Assembly (NCBI GenBank): GCA_024114885.1
Contig: CP099418.1
Span: 2,790,001 to 2,854,000 of the forward strand
From: Septoria linicola
Lineage: Eukaryota > Ascomycota > Dothideomycetes > Mycosphaerellales > Mycosphaerellaceae
Length of the DNA: 64,000 bases
Reading direction: 5' to 3'
Shown one piece after another: positions 44,111-54,439 of this stretch (positions are counted from its first letter, which is position 1; the number at the start of each line of letters is the position of its first letter). The position numbers and the translations under genes are program-made. The notes under the pieces were generated by a model. It was not told the origin of the DNA. It ran no database searches and saw nothing but the letters and a program-made list of their open reading frames with translations.

Positions 44111-45763
44111 ATGGAGACGGAGCCTTCCTTGCAGCCGTCGTCCCCAGTGGCTGATCGCCGACTTTCTGAAGTGGACCCCCATGCCTTGAAGGCCGTGGCA
44201 GCACTGAAGACCGAGGACAGCCAACGGCCACAGTCACCTCTCCGCGAATCGTCGGTTCCTGTGCCTTCCACCGAAGAGGTCCTCAAGGAGGAGTCGACTA
44301 TACCTTCCAAAAAGCGCCCAGCGCCTGCAAAGACCAAGAAGGGCACGGCATCAACAGTCAAGAAAGAGAAGGCACCGCCAGCGAAGAAACGAAAGGTGGA
44401 GCCAAAGAGGGCCGACACGCCGTCGTCACGCGCATCGAAGACAGCTGGCAAAGGCACCAGTGCCAAGGGAACCCCGATCAATTCATCGCCAGCAGCGTCA
44501 ATCAGATCGAACTCGGCAGAGCCGCAGGAAGAGCAAGATGAAGACGACGAAGAAATGGACGACGAAGGAAGGAGCCAAGATGGCGATCTGTACTGCATCT
44601 GCCGCAAGCCAGATAATGGCCAATTCATGATAGGGTGTGATGGTACATGCGACGACTGGTTTCACGGCAAGTGCGTAGGCATACCTGAGCGCGACAAGAA
44701 TCTCATCGACAAGTACATCTGCCCAGGCTGTAGCACAGCAGGCGTGGGGCGGACAACATGGAAACGCATGTGTCGCAGAAATGGATGCAGACAGCCTGCC
44801 AAAACCGGCAAGAACAAGAGCGGCGCGAGCGGCAGCAAATACTGCTCCGAGGAGTGTGGAGTGCTGTATTTCCGAGACATGGTGGCCAAGACGCGAGGCG
44901 CAGAAGAGAGTGCCCTGCGCCGTGCAGCACGTAAGAAGGGCAGCATAGACGTCTTGGGAAAGCAAGATGACGATATCGGTGCTCGCGGAGGCGCACTTGC
45001 AGCAGGCGAAGTCAAGGCTCTGCTCAACGTATCCGGTACTGCAGAGGAATTTCGCAAGCTTGGGGATGGTGTGCTCAGCCCCCCTGCCACGCCAGACGGA
45101 GACGATTACAAGGATACGCCGGAGTACACTGAATTGGAGGCACAAGAGTTGGCACGCATCGAAACGGAGAAGGAGAATGCTCGCCATCGGCATACCTTAC
45201 TCAAAGATCGAATGAAATTCGTGACCATGGCCAAGCAGGCTGCAAGTCGCGTTGCCACTGAGAAAGAATTGAAGCCAAAGGAATACTGCGGTTACGATTC
45301 GCGGATCGAGTGGAGTGAGCAGCAATTCCAAGCGTGGCGCAATACTCAGAATGGCCAGCAGGCTTTCGAGCTGGATACCCTGGCCACTGAGAATGTGGAC
45401 GGCGCAGACGATATGGAGGACGAGAATGGTCCAGCACCGAACATTTGCGATCGCAAGAAGTGTGCACGTCACATGGAGTGGAGCAAGCTGGCTGTTGATG
45501 ACCTTAGGTTCGAAATGAGTGACAATGGCGATCGGATGCGTTTGCTTGACAGAGACGAGCACGGTATCAAGGAGCGCGCGGCACTACGCAGCAAGACTGG
45601 CGGCGCCCACGAAGGCGACGTCGAAGTCCACGACTCGGAACCTGCTACGAAAGCATTGCCGGAGAATGCAGAAGTTGGCGCTATCAGCACGAAGGATACT
45701 GAAAGCCTCGATATTGTGCCTACTGTCGAAAGCGCCAATGCAATGGTCGTTGATGCTGCTTGA
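44111..45763 (+). CDS. SPP1: COMPASS subunit Spp1 (PHD finger and CXXC-like region)
   Basis: Single exon, 550 residues, from the first in-frame ATG at 44111. The N-terminus is Lys/Pro/Ala-rich with nuclear-localisation-like runs. A PHD finger covers about residues 158-207: YCICRKPDNGQFMIGCDGTC, then CDDWFHGKCVG and YICPGC. A second Cys/His-rich segment follows (MCRRNGCRQPA ... KYCSEECGVLYF), then the CFP1/Spp1 C-terminal region: CGYDSRIEWSEQQFQAWRN, ICDRKKCARHMEW and MRLLDRDEHGIKERA. Spp1 binds H3K4me3 and is the reader subunit of the Set1 methyltransferase complex; in yeast it also tethers recombination hotspots. Confidence 0.93.
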   Translation: METEPSLQPSSPVADRRLSEVDPHALKAVAALKTEDSQRPQSPLRESSVPVPSTEEVLKEESTIPSKKRPAPAKTKKGTASTVKKEKAPPAKKRKVEPKRADTPSSRASKTAGKGTSAKGTPINSSPAASIRSNSAEPQEEQDEDDEEMDDEGRSQDGDLYCICRKPDNGQFMIGCDGTCDDWFHGKCVGIPERDKNLIDKYICPGCSTAGVGRTTWKRMCRRNGCRQPAKTGKNKSGASGSKYCSEECGVLYFRDMVAKTRGAEESALRRAARKKGSIDVLGKQDDDIGARGGALAAGEVKALLNVSGTAEEFRKLGDGVLSPPATPDGDDYKDTPEYTELEAQELARIETEKENARHRHTLLKDRMKFVTMAKQAASRVATEKELKPKEYCGYDSRIEWSEQQFQAWRNTQNGQQAFELDTLATENVDGADDMEDENGPAPNICDRKKCARHMEWSKLAVDDLRFEMSDNGDRMRLLDRDEHGIKERAALRSKTGGAHEGDVEVHDSEPATKALPENAEVGAISTKDTESLDIVPTVESANAMVVDAA

Positions 45764-46010
45764 TGTTCACGGTCACTTGGAGCTTTCAGAACAAATTCAT
45801 GATGACTGGGCTCTACTACTCAACATTACTTGCGAGTCGACTGCTCGATCTGCTACACGCGACCGTGGATATCGATCTGCATCGAGGGTGCAAGGTCCTC
45901 GTTTAGACATAACTTGACGGTCACGACTTCTGGGGAATGGCCCGCGTAACGACATGATGAATATGACTCAAAGCATGCAGCTGTAATGTATACATTTATC
46001 TGTATTGGTA
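45764..46010. other. convergent 3' region between SPP1 and MSD1
   Basis: Short spacer between converging genes; no additional feature seen. Confidence 0.5.
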
Positions 46011-48053
46011 TCAATCCTTCAGCCTCAGATGATATGTTTCAAGTTGATCCTTGGTCATCCTCGTTGGGCTTTTCACAAGCAAGTCTTCACCCTTTCCACT
46101 CTTTGGAAATGCAATGACGTCTCTCACTGATTCTTTTCCCAACATGACTGCAATCAATCGGTCAAATCCCAGAGCCATGCCTGCATGAGGAGGACAGCCT
46201 GCTCGAAGAACCTCGATCAGATGTGCAAAGTCCTTCATTCGTGCATCGCTCATCTTGAGCACATCGCGCATGATGTACTCTTGCATGGTAGCACTGTGTA
46301 TCCTTCGGCTCCCGCCCCCCAGCTCGACGCCGTTCACCACAAGATCGTAATGATACGCTGTGACTTGCAGTGGATCTGTCACAAGGAAGTCCACGTCTCG
46401 AGCACTTTTCGGCGATGTGAACGGATGGTGCGTGGCGGTGATGCCTGCCATACCACCTTGGCCTGGTTCATTCTCGTTGATGGGCGAGAAGAGCGGAAAA
46501 TCCGTTACCCAGGTGAATGCAAACCCTCGTGGTGCCGGCAGATACTCATGTTCCACGGCCGATTTGTGCAGTGCAATGCGAAGATTGCCTATCGGGGTCG
46601 ATCCGCCGGAGAAAGGGGCATCCTTCCTCGCTTGAATGACGACGAGATCGCCATCTTCAAGAGCCAGGACTTCTTCAAGCTGTTCTGCGGCTTCGAAACC
46701 GAACGGCTGGAGTCCTTGAAGTGGCTTACGAGAGTCGACAATAAAGATGCCAGGTTGGCCTTCGGGGTTCTTTACGAACGGCTGAGCTTCTGGTGAGTCC
46801 ATGAAAGTGTTAACAAAGCTCTTCGTCCGCTGTGGGTCTGTGGATATCGGTATTTTCATGACTTCCACGATTGGAAAGTCCAGTGGTCCGATCTTCTGAA
46901 TGAGGTCCACTGGGAGCATATATTCGATACGCCGTATCTCAGAACCGAGACGAAGGTCTGGCTTGTCCGACCCGAACTTCGACATTGCTTCATAGTAGGT
47001 CATTCTGTCGATTTTGGCAGGGAAAGTCTCATCGAGGTGATACGTCCATAATCTCCTGACGACCGCTTCCATAACAGCCATGACATCCTCACCACTAGCA
47101 AAAGCCATCTCGATATCGACCTGGGTGAACTCTGGCTGTCTGTCCGCTCGAAGATCTTCATCTCTGAAGCATTTTGCTATTTGCATGTATCGTGGGATCC
47201 CACTAGCCATGAGAATCTGTTTGTATTGCTGAGGGCTTTGTGGCAGAGCGTACGCCATGCCCGCGTTCCGCGTTGGGACCAAGAATTCGCGCGCACCCTC
47301 TGGAGTGGATTTGAAGAGCAAGGGCGTCTCGATCTCTGCGAAGCCATGTTCTTCACAAAGCTCGTCACGAATGGTACGAGCAACTTTGCTGCGGAACGCT
47401 AGGGCATGACGAAGATTGAGATCGTTACGCAGCTGCAAATGTCGTCGCTCTGCTGTGAAGACTGTCTCATTTCCAAGGATGATGTCTTTGGGGAATGAGT
47501 TAAGTGGTGTGACCTTTTCCACCTTCAGCTCTGCACCAGTAATGAGAGTTCGCTTCCCGTTTTGCACAGAAGTAGACTTTGGTGCTTTGCGCGACTTGAT
47601 TGTGCCAGATATGGCCACGGGAGTGTGCTCTTCGATGCAGCGCAGTAGGTCATGTGCTACGTCACTTCCTTCCTCGCCCTTGGTCGGAGTAGATACTAGC
47701 TGTATTGACGAGCGCAAGTGCATGTCATGCAGTTCAGCAAATGTAAGTGTTTTGGATGCATCTCGACGGGATCCTACGTAGCCATGAAGAACGACTTCAT
47801 CGTTTAGTCGCGAGGTACAATCTTGAAGCAGCTCATCGAACGTGCAGGTGGAAGGCGGAAAACTCAGTGATATCTTGTAATCTTCTAATGTAGGTGGTAT
47901 CGAAGTCGCTCGTGCTGCTGTGTTTGATGTGGATCTGCAAGCCTGCCAGGAGCGGATTCCATCATGTCTTGAGAATAGTCCAGAAAAGGTTGGTTGCCGG
48001 ACCGCAGATCCAGTACGAATCGCCGCCGATGCACGACAACGGAGGAGAAGCAT
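46011..48053 (-). CDS. MSD1: mitochondrial aspartyl-tRNA synthetase
   Basis: Single exon, 680 residues. The frame is open to 48167, but the first ATG is at 48053 and opens an Arg/Leu/Ser presequence (MLLLRCRASAAIRTG) fitting mitochondrial import. An OB-fold anticodon domain (about residues 80-190) comes first. The class II core follows: motif 1 near FAEIETPLLFKSTPEGAREF, then PQSPQQYKQILMASGIPRYM, motif 2 CFRDEDLRADRQPEFTQVD and motif 3 AGMALGFDRLIAV. The bacterial-type GAD insertion lies between motifs 2 and 3. GGGSRRIHS is intact. It charges mitochondrial tRNA-Asp. Confidence 0.95.
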   Translation of the reverse strand: MLLLRCRASAAIRTGSAVRQPTFSGLFSRHDGIRSWQACRSTSNTAARATSIPPTLEDYKISLSFPPSTCTFDELLQDCTSRLNDEVVLHGYVGSRRDASKTLTFAELHDMHLRSSIQLVSTPTKGEEGSDVAHDLLRCIEEHTPVAISGTIKSRKAPKSTSVQNGKRTLITGAELKVEKVTPLNSFPKDIILGNETVFTAERRHLQLRNDLNLRHALAFRSKVARTIRDELCEEHGFAEIETPLLFKSTPEGAREFLVPTRNAGMAYALPQSPQQYKQILMASGIPRYMQIAKCFRDEDLRADRQPEFTQVDIEMAFASGEDVMAVMEAVVRRLWTYHLDETFPAKIDRMTYYEAMSKFGSDKPDLRLGSEIRRIEYMLPVDLIQKIGPLDFPIVEVMKIPISTDPQRTKSFVNTFMDSPEAQPFVKNPEGQPGIFIVDSRKPLQGLQPFGFEAAEQLEEVLALEDGDLVVIQARKDAPFSGGSTPIGNLRIALHKSAVEHEYLPAPRGFAFTWVTDFPLFSPINENEPGQGGMAGITATHHPFTSPKSARDVDFLVTDPLQVTAYHYDLVVNGVELGGGSRRIHSATMQEYIMRDVLKMSDARMKDFAHLIEVLRAGCPPHAGMALGFDRLIAVMLGKESVRDVIAFPKSGKGEDLLVKSPTRMTKDQLETYHLRLKD

Positions 48054-48205
48054 CAAGATTGTATGCAGCTGTTCAGATATATTCTTGACCAGGTGAAGCA
48101 AAAGCCGACGCTCTTGCCTGAGGATGTCTGAGCGCACGGACTGCCGTGCCGCAGGCTGCACACTCAAATCTCAATTCTCGTTGCGACAGCAGCTTTTCTT
48201 CTACA

Positions 48206-48489
48206 ATGATGACCCTCCTAGTCAAAAACATGTGAGTACCGTTCGAAAAGTTGACACAATTGCACAGCCAATACTGACAACTATACAGATGATGAAAGCC
48301 TAGCGTGTACCAGATGAGCTAACTTGCAGTCCTGTCAACCAAGCTCTCCCTTCATCGGGCTCAAGGGCGAGGTCGGCTGCTGCGAGTAGCATGATATCTG
48401 CGTCCGGCACATACTCCTTGTTACTCAACGGACGCGAAGACGGCATCTCTGATCCAACTTTTGACTACGAGGTTATCTATGGTATATAG
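48206..48489 (+). CDS. possible small two-exon gene, 61 residues
   Basis: Exons 48206..48231 and 48330..48489. The 98-bp intron has a GTGAGT donor, an AGCTAAC branch site and a TTGCAG acceptor, and the phases match. The joined frame starts with two ATGs (MMTLLVKN), continues IPVNQALPSSGSRARSAAAS and ends LNGREDGISDPTFDYEVIYG-I before a stop. I do not recognise it. It is divergent from MSD1, only 152 bp from that start codon, so it could also be a noncoding transcript from a bidirectional promoter. Confidence is low because the evidence is limited to a good intron and an open frame. Confidence 0.38.
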
Positions 48490-48852
48490 CAAGGAACAGT
48501 ACTATTCACGGACTACACACACTTTCTCATTTCGTTCATGACAAATTTACCTTAACCGCATACTCTACATGGAGAAGCCAGGAATTGTCAACTATCCTGT
48601 CATGCCCAGAGTCTTGCGGAAGATTGAAAGGCAGTACTCAACAAGTTGGCGTTTCTCCCCCATGGAACGCTGACTGTAACAGTATTTTGACATTTATTGC
48701 TATTCGAGAGCCGAGAAGGGACAATGCGCTTGTGCATAGCAATGCAGTGATCGAGCACTGCAAAGCTTCAGCGAGCCACGCATATTATGTGCACTTCATA
48801 GAACACCCTGCTTACATGTCCTGCCTGCGAGGTCCTCTATCCAATGCTTCTG
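48490..48852. other. spacer downstream of the small gene
   Basis: About 360 bp with no supported coding sequence, between converging transcription units. Confidence 0.45.
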
Positions 48853-49748
48853 TCAGACATGTGGCTTCTGCAGCTCCGCCAGCAGTATCTTCCACAATTC
48901 AGCCTCTGCTGAGATCCACGGGCTGTGATCTGTGTTTTCCATCTCGAATAGGCTCAGGTCTGGGATAGCCGCATCGCGAAGACGTTGAACGAACTTCAGC
49001 AGATCGGGATCGTACACCAGGGCTTGGTCCGACTTGCAGGCAATGTAAGTCACCGGCACACCGTAGTCGCTCCATCCTTGATGCTCGGGAGGCGTTGTGA
49101 ACGCCTCCAAACTATGGGCTCGAAGCAGGGCAATAGCTTTGTCCGCATGTTCTTGCGCCGTGGTGTTGTAGAACTGATCTTGGTTAGCGAAACAGTCTAA
49201 ATGACCTGGGAGATTGCACCTGCCCTTTTTCGTGGCTCTAGCTTGTGAGCAAGTCGGCCCTCGATCTTCAATTCCAGAAGAGTATTACCATCCTCGAAAA
49301 GGAGCTTGCCTCTGGGCAAAATGATGGCGGAGACATAAATGAGGCGGACAATGGTGCCGGTGCCTATATTTTGGTTGCGTTGGGCATCTTCGAAGAATGA
49401 TGCTACGGCCTCGCTGCCACACATACCACCGTAGCTATGCATCACGACCACTAGATCTTGCCCTGTGCTGATGATGGTCTGGATGGCTTGCTTGATGGTC
49501 TCCACATCTTTGGAGAAAGCTGCATCAACTTCCTCATTATTCGATGATGCTAGCTGCGGCGCCTCGACCGAATAGCCTGCCTTGTTCAGTCTCGTGATGA
49601 AATCGTACCAGTGAGCTGGAGTATGCCTGCATAACAAGTCTCTCACTGTCGGAAGGCTGCTCCCAAATGCACGAATCCGAGCAATACTGTGCCTGACTTA
49701 CCACGCGCCGTGTACGAGGACAATTGCGGGCTTCTTCTGGTCCGCCAT
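48853..49748 (-). CDS. alpha/beta-hydrolase fold protein
   Basis: Three exons on the minus strand: 49702..49748, 49289..49626 and 48853..49196, 242 residues, in phase. The start MADQKKPAIVLVHGAW carries the oxyanion-hole HG motif, and the next exon continues HTPAHWYDFITRLNKAGYSV. The nucleophile elbow is VVVMHSYGGMCG (Ser). The acid is in YIACKSDQAL and the His in NTDHSPW. Intron 2 (49197..49288) uses GTAATA and TTTAG; without it the frame stops at the junction, and with it LLFEDDCFANQDQFYN is continuous. The family includes esterases and haloperoxidase-like enzymes. No signal peptide, so probably intracellular. Substrate unknown. Confidence 0.82.
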
Positions 49749-50401
49749 GTTGTCACGTGTGTTCAAGTTGTCAATGCCAACAGAAAAAGTCTAGACCTAC
49801 AGTCTTGTTTATAACGCCGCTGAAAAGAGGGATCCTTCTGTCACTAGTAGCCACGGGCTGTGCCCTACAGGCCTCCTTGGACTCAAGCTGGATAGATCAG
49901 CGCTGTGACATGCTATGAGAATGCTGGAAGGATGCTAGGGCTCGTGGGCACGACAATGTTGTCCAGCAGCCCGAATGGAGTCTGAATGCTTGCCGGTGAC
50001 AGCTGAAGCCCATGGCGACGTGATCTTTTGACAGGAAGTCTTGTAAGGGTGCATTGCTTACTGTACATGCAGGAGATTGCGCGAGAGAGAGGGCTGTGTT
50101 GGCCATTGAAGGTGCCTGGCCGATGCAATTGCCGACCGTCGCGATAGTTCTACTGTACCCGGCGCGTCGATGCTCAACTACCGTGCCCGAGGCGATCCCT
50201 TGCCATGACCCGGATCCAGGTTGCCAGTCTCGGCAGCACAACGTGATGTTGTATAGGTAGGCGGGAAAGCACCAGACCGCACTGCGCAAGGCAGGCAGAT
50301 CATCGCTGTGAAGACATTGGCCATTCTACACATCCCAAACTCCCACGAAGCCCGCACATCTCAACTCACGCCGACACGTAGACGCGTCTGTTGTCTGCGA
50401 C
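49749..50401. promoter_or_regulatory. divergent promoter region
   Basis: 650 bp between outward-facing genes (the hydrolase and the acyl-CoA synthetase). No coding sequence supported. Confidence 0.4.
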
Positions 50402-52610
50402 ATGGCGCTTGGTAGGACGTCATGGGTGAAGACATGGCACCAAAGCCGGCACTGACCAGACCTTCCCAGCTGCCACCGCCGCCGTTGCAAGCGCTGCACT
50501 CTACCTCGATGCCAAATACCATCTGCGGAAAGACCTCGCGAGCATTAGAGAACAGAAGAAGGTAGCCGCTACCGCACAGAAGCTTGGTATAGTGTATACT
50601 GTGGGACCTCATGTCGAACCTGCTGAGCTGACTGGGCATGTACAGCGAAGCAGAACAAGCGATCACTATACTACCTATTCGAAGAGCAAGCACTGCTACG
50701 GAAACATGCGCCATGCTTGTGGTATCGTGCCGACCCTGCCCTACCTGCCATCGAATACAGCTGGACAGAGACGTATGATAGCGTGAACCAGTATGCACAA
50801 TTTCTCTTGGACAATGGTGTGAAGCCGGGAGATCTTGTTGGGACTTATCTCATCAACTCACCCCAATTCCTGCACAACATCTTGGGCTCTTGGGCAATCG
50901 GCTGCGCTCCAGCAATGATCAATTACCACCTTGCCGGCGATGGTCTTGTGCACTGCCTCAAGATAGCCAACAGCAAGGTTCTAATCGTAGACGAAGACGA
51001 GGGGTGTCAGCAGCGAGTACAAGAGGTTCGGGCTAAGCTCGATGAGCTGGATATTCGGGTGATCGTGCTTGATGCAGAGACCAAGAAGGCTATAAGTGCG
51101 AAAGAGCCGCAGAGACCGAACAATTCATACAGGGATGGCGTCGTGTTCGAGACGCCAATTCTTCTGCTCTACACCTCAGGAACGACCGGCATGCCTAAAG
51201 CTTGCGCGTTCCAAACTGGTAGGGCTATTGGCATCACCTTTCCGCGACTCCGGTGCACCACGCTCAAGCCTGGTGACGTGTGGTATGACTGCATGCCTTT
51301 CTATCATGGTCAGTATTGAGCTACTTTCGGTTCGAGACATCAATCTCAAGGACCATGAAGGCAGTATGCTGACTTGAGCAGGCACCGGTGGAACAACAGC
51401 CATCTGCTGCTTGCTGACAGGCGTCACGCTTGCAATCGGACGCAAGTTCAGCGTACGCCATTTCTGGAAAGACATCTATGACTCTAAAGCCAATGCCTTT
51501 GTCTATGTCGGTGAGACGGCTCGTTACCTCCTGGCAGCACCATCATCACCATTAGACAAAACTCACAAGATCAAAGCCATGTACGGCAATGGCATGCGCG
51601 TAGACGTGTGGGAACGATTCCAGGAAAGGTTCAACATACCGGTGGTGAACGAATTCTTCAACAGCACCGAAAGCATGTTCTCACTGCTCAATGTGTGTCG
51701 TGGGCCATTCCATCGAGCCCATGTGGGACACCATGGCGTCCTCGAGCGCTGGAGAACACATAATATCTACGTGCCCGTGAAGATTGACCACGAGACTGGT
51801 GGTGTGTGGCGCGATCCCCAAACTGGCTTTGCCCAACGCAATGCATATGAGGAAGGCGGCGAGATCCTCGTGGCCTGTAAAAGTGAGAAGGACTTTGAGT
51901 ACTGGTAAGAAGTGATGTGCATGTAACTATGTCCCACAGACAGAATGGCTGACAAGATCTCATTTGCCCAGGAACGATCCAGATGCCACCGAGAAACGCT
52001 TTGAGCGAAACGTGTTTAGGTCTGGTGATATCTATTACCGCACAGGAGACGCGCTCAGACGAGACCAGGATGGCAGGTGGTTCTTCTGTAAGTTTTCCTA
52101 ACAGTAGCCTGATGAAGAATGCTATCACACAATGCTAACGTCTGCGGGATACCAGTGGACCGTCTCGGCGACACTTTCAGGTGGAAATCCGAGAATGTGA
52201 GCACAGCTGAAGTAGCTGAGGTTCTTGGTAAATATGACGGTCTAGTCGAAGCCAACGTTTACGGAGTCGAGTTGCCTGGTCACGATGGCAGAGCTGGTTG
52301 TGCCGCAATCTACATACCGAAAGACCTTCGCGAAAGCTTCGACTATACAGGCCTGCTTCGCCACGCACGGAAAGGCCTACCTCGATACGCAGTGCCTCTC
52401 TTCTTGCGACTGATTGATACGCCTACACTCATGCACAACGGCAAGCAGTCTAAGGTGGCGCCTAGAAAGGAAGGTGTCGATCCTGATAAGATTGCTGCTG
52501 GTGTCAGCAAAGAAGATAAACTTGTCTGGACAAAGCCTGGGTCCGAGACATATGTGCCATTCACGCGCAGCGATTGGAGCAACATCGTCTCTGGCAAAGT
52601 GCGGTTGTGA
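50402..52610 (+). CDS. FAT1: very-long-chain acyl-CoA synthetase / fatty-acid transporter (FAT1 type)
   Basis: Clear exons: 50460..50586, 50646..51308, 51382..51904, 51972..52087 and 52156..52610, with introns of 59-73 bp in phase, about 630 residues. Motifs: AMP-binding LLYTSGTTGMPKACAF, YDCMPFYHGTGGTTAICC across intron 3, YGNGMRVDVWERFQERFNIP, FFNSTESMFSLLN, SGDIYYRTGDALRRDQDGRW, DRLGDTFRWKSENVST and the end FTRSDWSNIVSGKVRL. These enzymes activate long and very long fatty acids with ATP and CoA at ER, peroxisome or plasma membrane. The 5' end is unresolved: the ATG at 50402 looks right, but joining it in phase to 50460 needs a 34-bp intron (donor GTGAAG). Several paralogues are usual, so FAT1 means family rather than orthologue. 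Confidence 0.86.
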
Positions 52611-53022
52611 TTGATGAGAGCAGAGTGCATGCGCTACTTTTGAGTTTTTGGTGCCAACATTCTCTGCACTAAGCAAGCGCGACCTACATGCAGTCGCCAT
52701 CTGCACAATCTCTCAACGGCGGCACTTTCCCTGCTTCCAGCTCGACTCCGGCAGTGCTCTGAGCTGCAAGACATGCAGGCACACAGAAATGCTACAGTGC
52801 CCTTTGCTCAGCATCAGGCGGATTTGCTTCGAAGATGAACACGCGCGCAACGCAGTGTACTGGGCCGCGTCGCTGAGAAATGAGTTCTCTTTCATGCCAT
52901 TGCATTATCTACTATATGCCTTTCTATGCCATTTTTCGTGTCATCGTAGTTCTTACACACAAACGGACCCTCATTTAGGCGCCGACGCCTTCCATGCTAT
53001 GAGATATGAATAAAACGAAACA
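52611..53022. other. convergent 3' region
   Basis: About 410 bp between the converging acyl-CoA synthetase and GH16 genes; only short frames. Confidence 0.5.
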
Positions 53023-54439
53023 TCAGCAGCCGTTGTAGCCCTGCTGTTGCCACATTTTCACGCTCTTGATAATCATCTCGCCCTTGTCAGCCCAGGTTGG
53101 CTCCCATTGGCTACGCGCATTCCAAAAGTCTCGTCGAGCGGTATCTGACGCATCGACCCAAGGCTTGCTCTTAGCACCATCCTCAAACCAGCCGTTAGTA
53201 CCACCTACGGCAACGTTCAAGATAAGGTAGAAATCTTGATCGAAAGGTGTGCTGTCACGGCCAGTCTGACTCCATGGGTCAACAAGTCTAGTTCCGTTGG
53301 CGTCGGCACTAGGGAAGTTGCCCTTTTGCCAGAACGGCTTATTGAAGTTCGTGTACATGACCTGCAGAAGGCGCGTGTCGATGTAGGTGAAGATGTACTT
53401 TTCACTCCATTCGAGTCCGAAGGTGTGGAAGCCGGAGCTGTACGTGGTGTGCAGGGCTGCCCGCTTCACGTTGTTTTGCCACCACGCATCGTTCGCAGGG
53501 TCGGGCCCCCAGTGAATTGTCGAAGAGACCACATTGTTGCCTCCCATGGGATAGCTGTAGTTGTTGCCACGCGACTCCATAATGTCAATCTCGCCGGATT
53601 GAGGCCAGATCCCGTAGGTGTCGTTGGCTGGCAACATCCAAATGGCTGGCCACATCCAATCGCCCTCTGGAAGCTGGGCTTCGACTTCAATGCGGCCAAA
53701 CTTGATTTTTGCGCCTGCTTTTGTGCTGAGGCGAGCCGACTTTACAGGGTTCACGATAGTGCCGTTCGTAGTGTTGGTGACAGCGACGCAGTTTGACCAA
53801 AGATCAGAGGAACAGTCGCCGCTTTCCAGCAGGTTGATGACGTTGTTCGATTCGATGAGTGCTTCATCCTGAAGCGTTGGCTTGATGTGCAACATGCCGT
53901 CCTTGATAAATGCATTCTCATCGGTGTTGGTCGTCATCTCGAATTGCCCGTTGCTGCGAAAAGCTGTGAGTGCAAATCCTTCTGCAATGGTATGTATGTG
54001 CTTACCCATAACCTCCAACTTCAACTTCCTTAGTCCACACGCTGGGGTTGAGTCCTCCAGAGAAGTTCTCATCCAGCACAGGGCAGTACACGTGGTTCTG
54101 CACAGTCTGCAGGCCATCGTAGATGAGAAAACCGACCAAGCCTAGGCCGATGAACATTCCGATAACAGGAATGATCCATACCCATTTCTCCTTGGGATCT
54201 TTCTTCTCAAGCCAAGGCTTTTCGATCTCGGCCTTGTTAATTCTGCGAGAGTGAAAGTAGCGAGGAGGTAGACTCGTTTGCAAACCTGTGGATGAGCCCA
54301 TGGCTGACGCTGGCATTGATCCATACGGTGATGCAAACGGGTTTCGCGGAGGCGCTCGTTCGATTGGATCGCTATCTGGCGTTCCTGGTCTGGGTGTGTT
54401 TGTGGCCGTTGTGGTGGCCGTGCCATGTTGGTAATCCAT
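53023..54439 (-). CDS. membrane-anchored glycoside hydrolase family 16 protein
   Basis: Two exons, 54006..54439 and 53023..53953, 454 residues, with a 52-bp intron in phase. Type II topology: a Ser/Pro/Thr-rich cytosolic N-terminus, a single helix near residues 87-110 (WVWIIPVIGMFIGLGLVGFL), then the lumenal/extracellular GH16 domain. The catalytic motif is GEIDIMESRG, holding the nucleophile and acid/base Glu. Flanking aromatic sequence includes WMWPAIWMLPAND and YLILNVAVGGTNGWF. Several NxT/S sites are present. GH16 enzymes of this layout act on beta-1,3(4)-glucans in the cell wall; whether it hydrolyses or transfers glucan is unknown. Confidence 0.92.

Noticed and set aside
49197..49210. 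Apparent frameshift in the alpha/beta hydrolase
   Set aside because: Explained by a normal 92-bp intron (49197..49288) joining GGAT-G to AC-TGT in phase.
50587..50645. Possible start of the FAT1-type protein after the second intron
   Set aside because: The exon 50460..50586 encodes family-typical N-terminal sequence (ALYLDAKYHLRKDL), so the start must lie further upstream.
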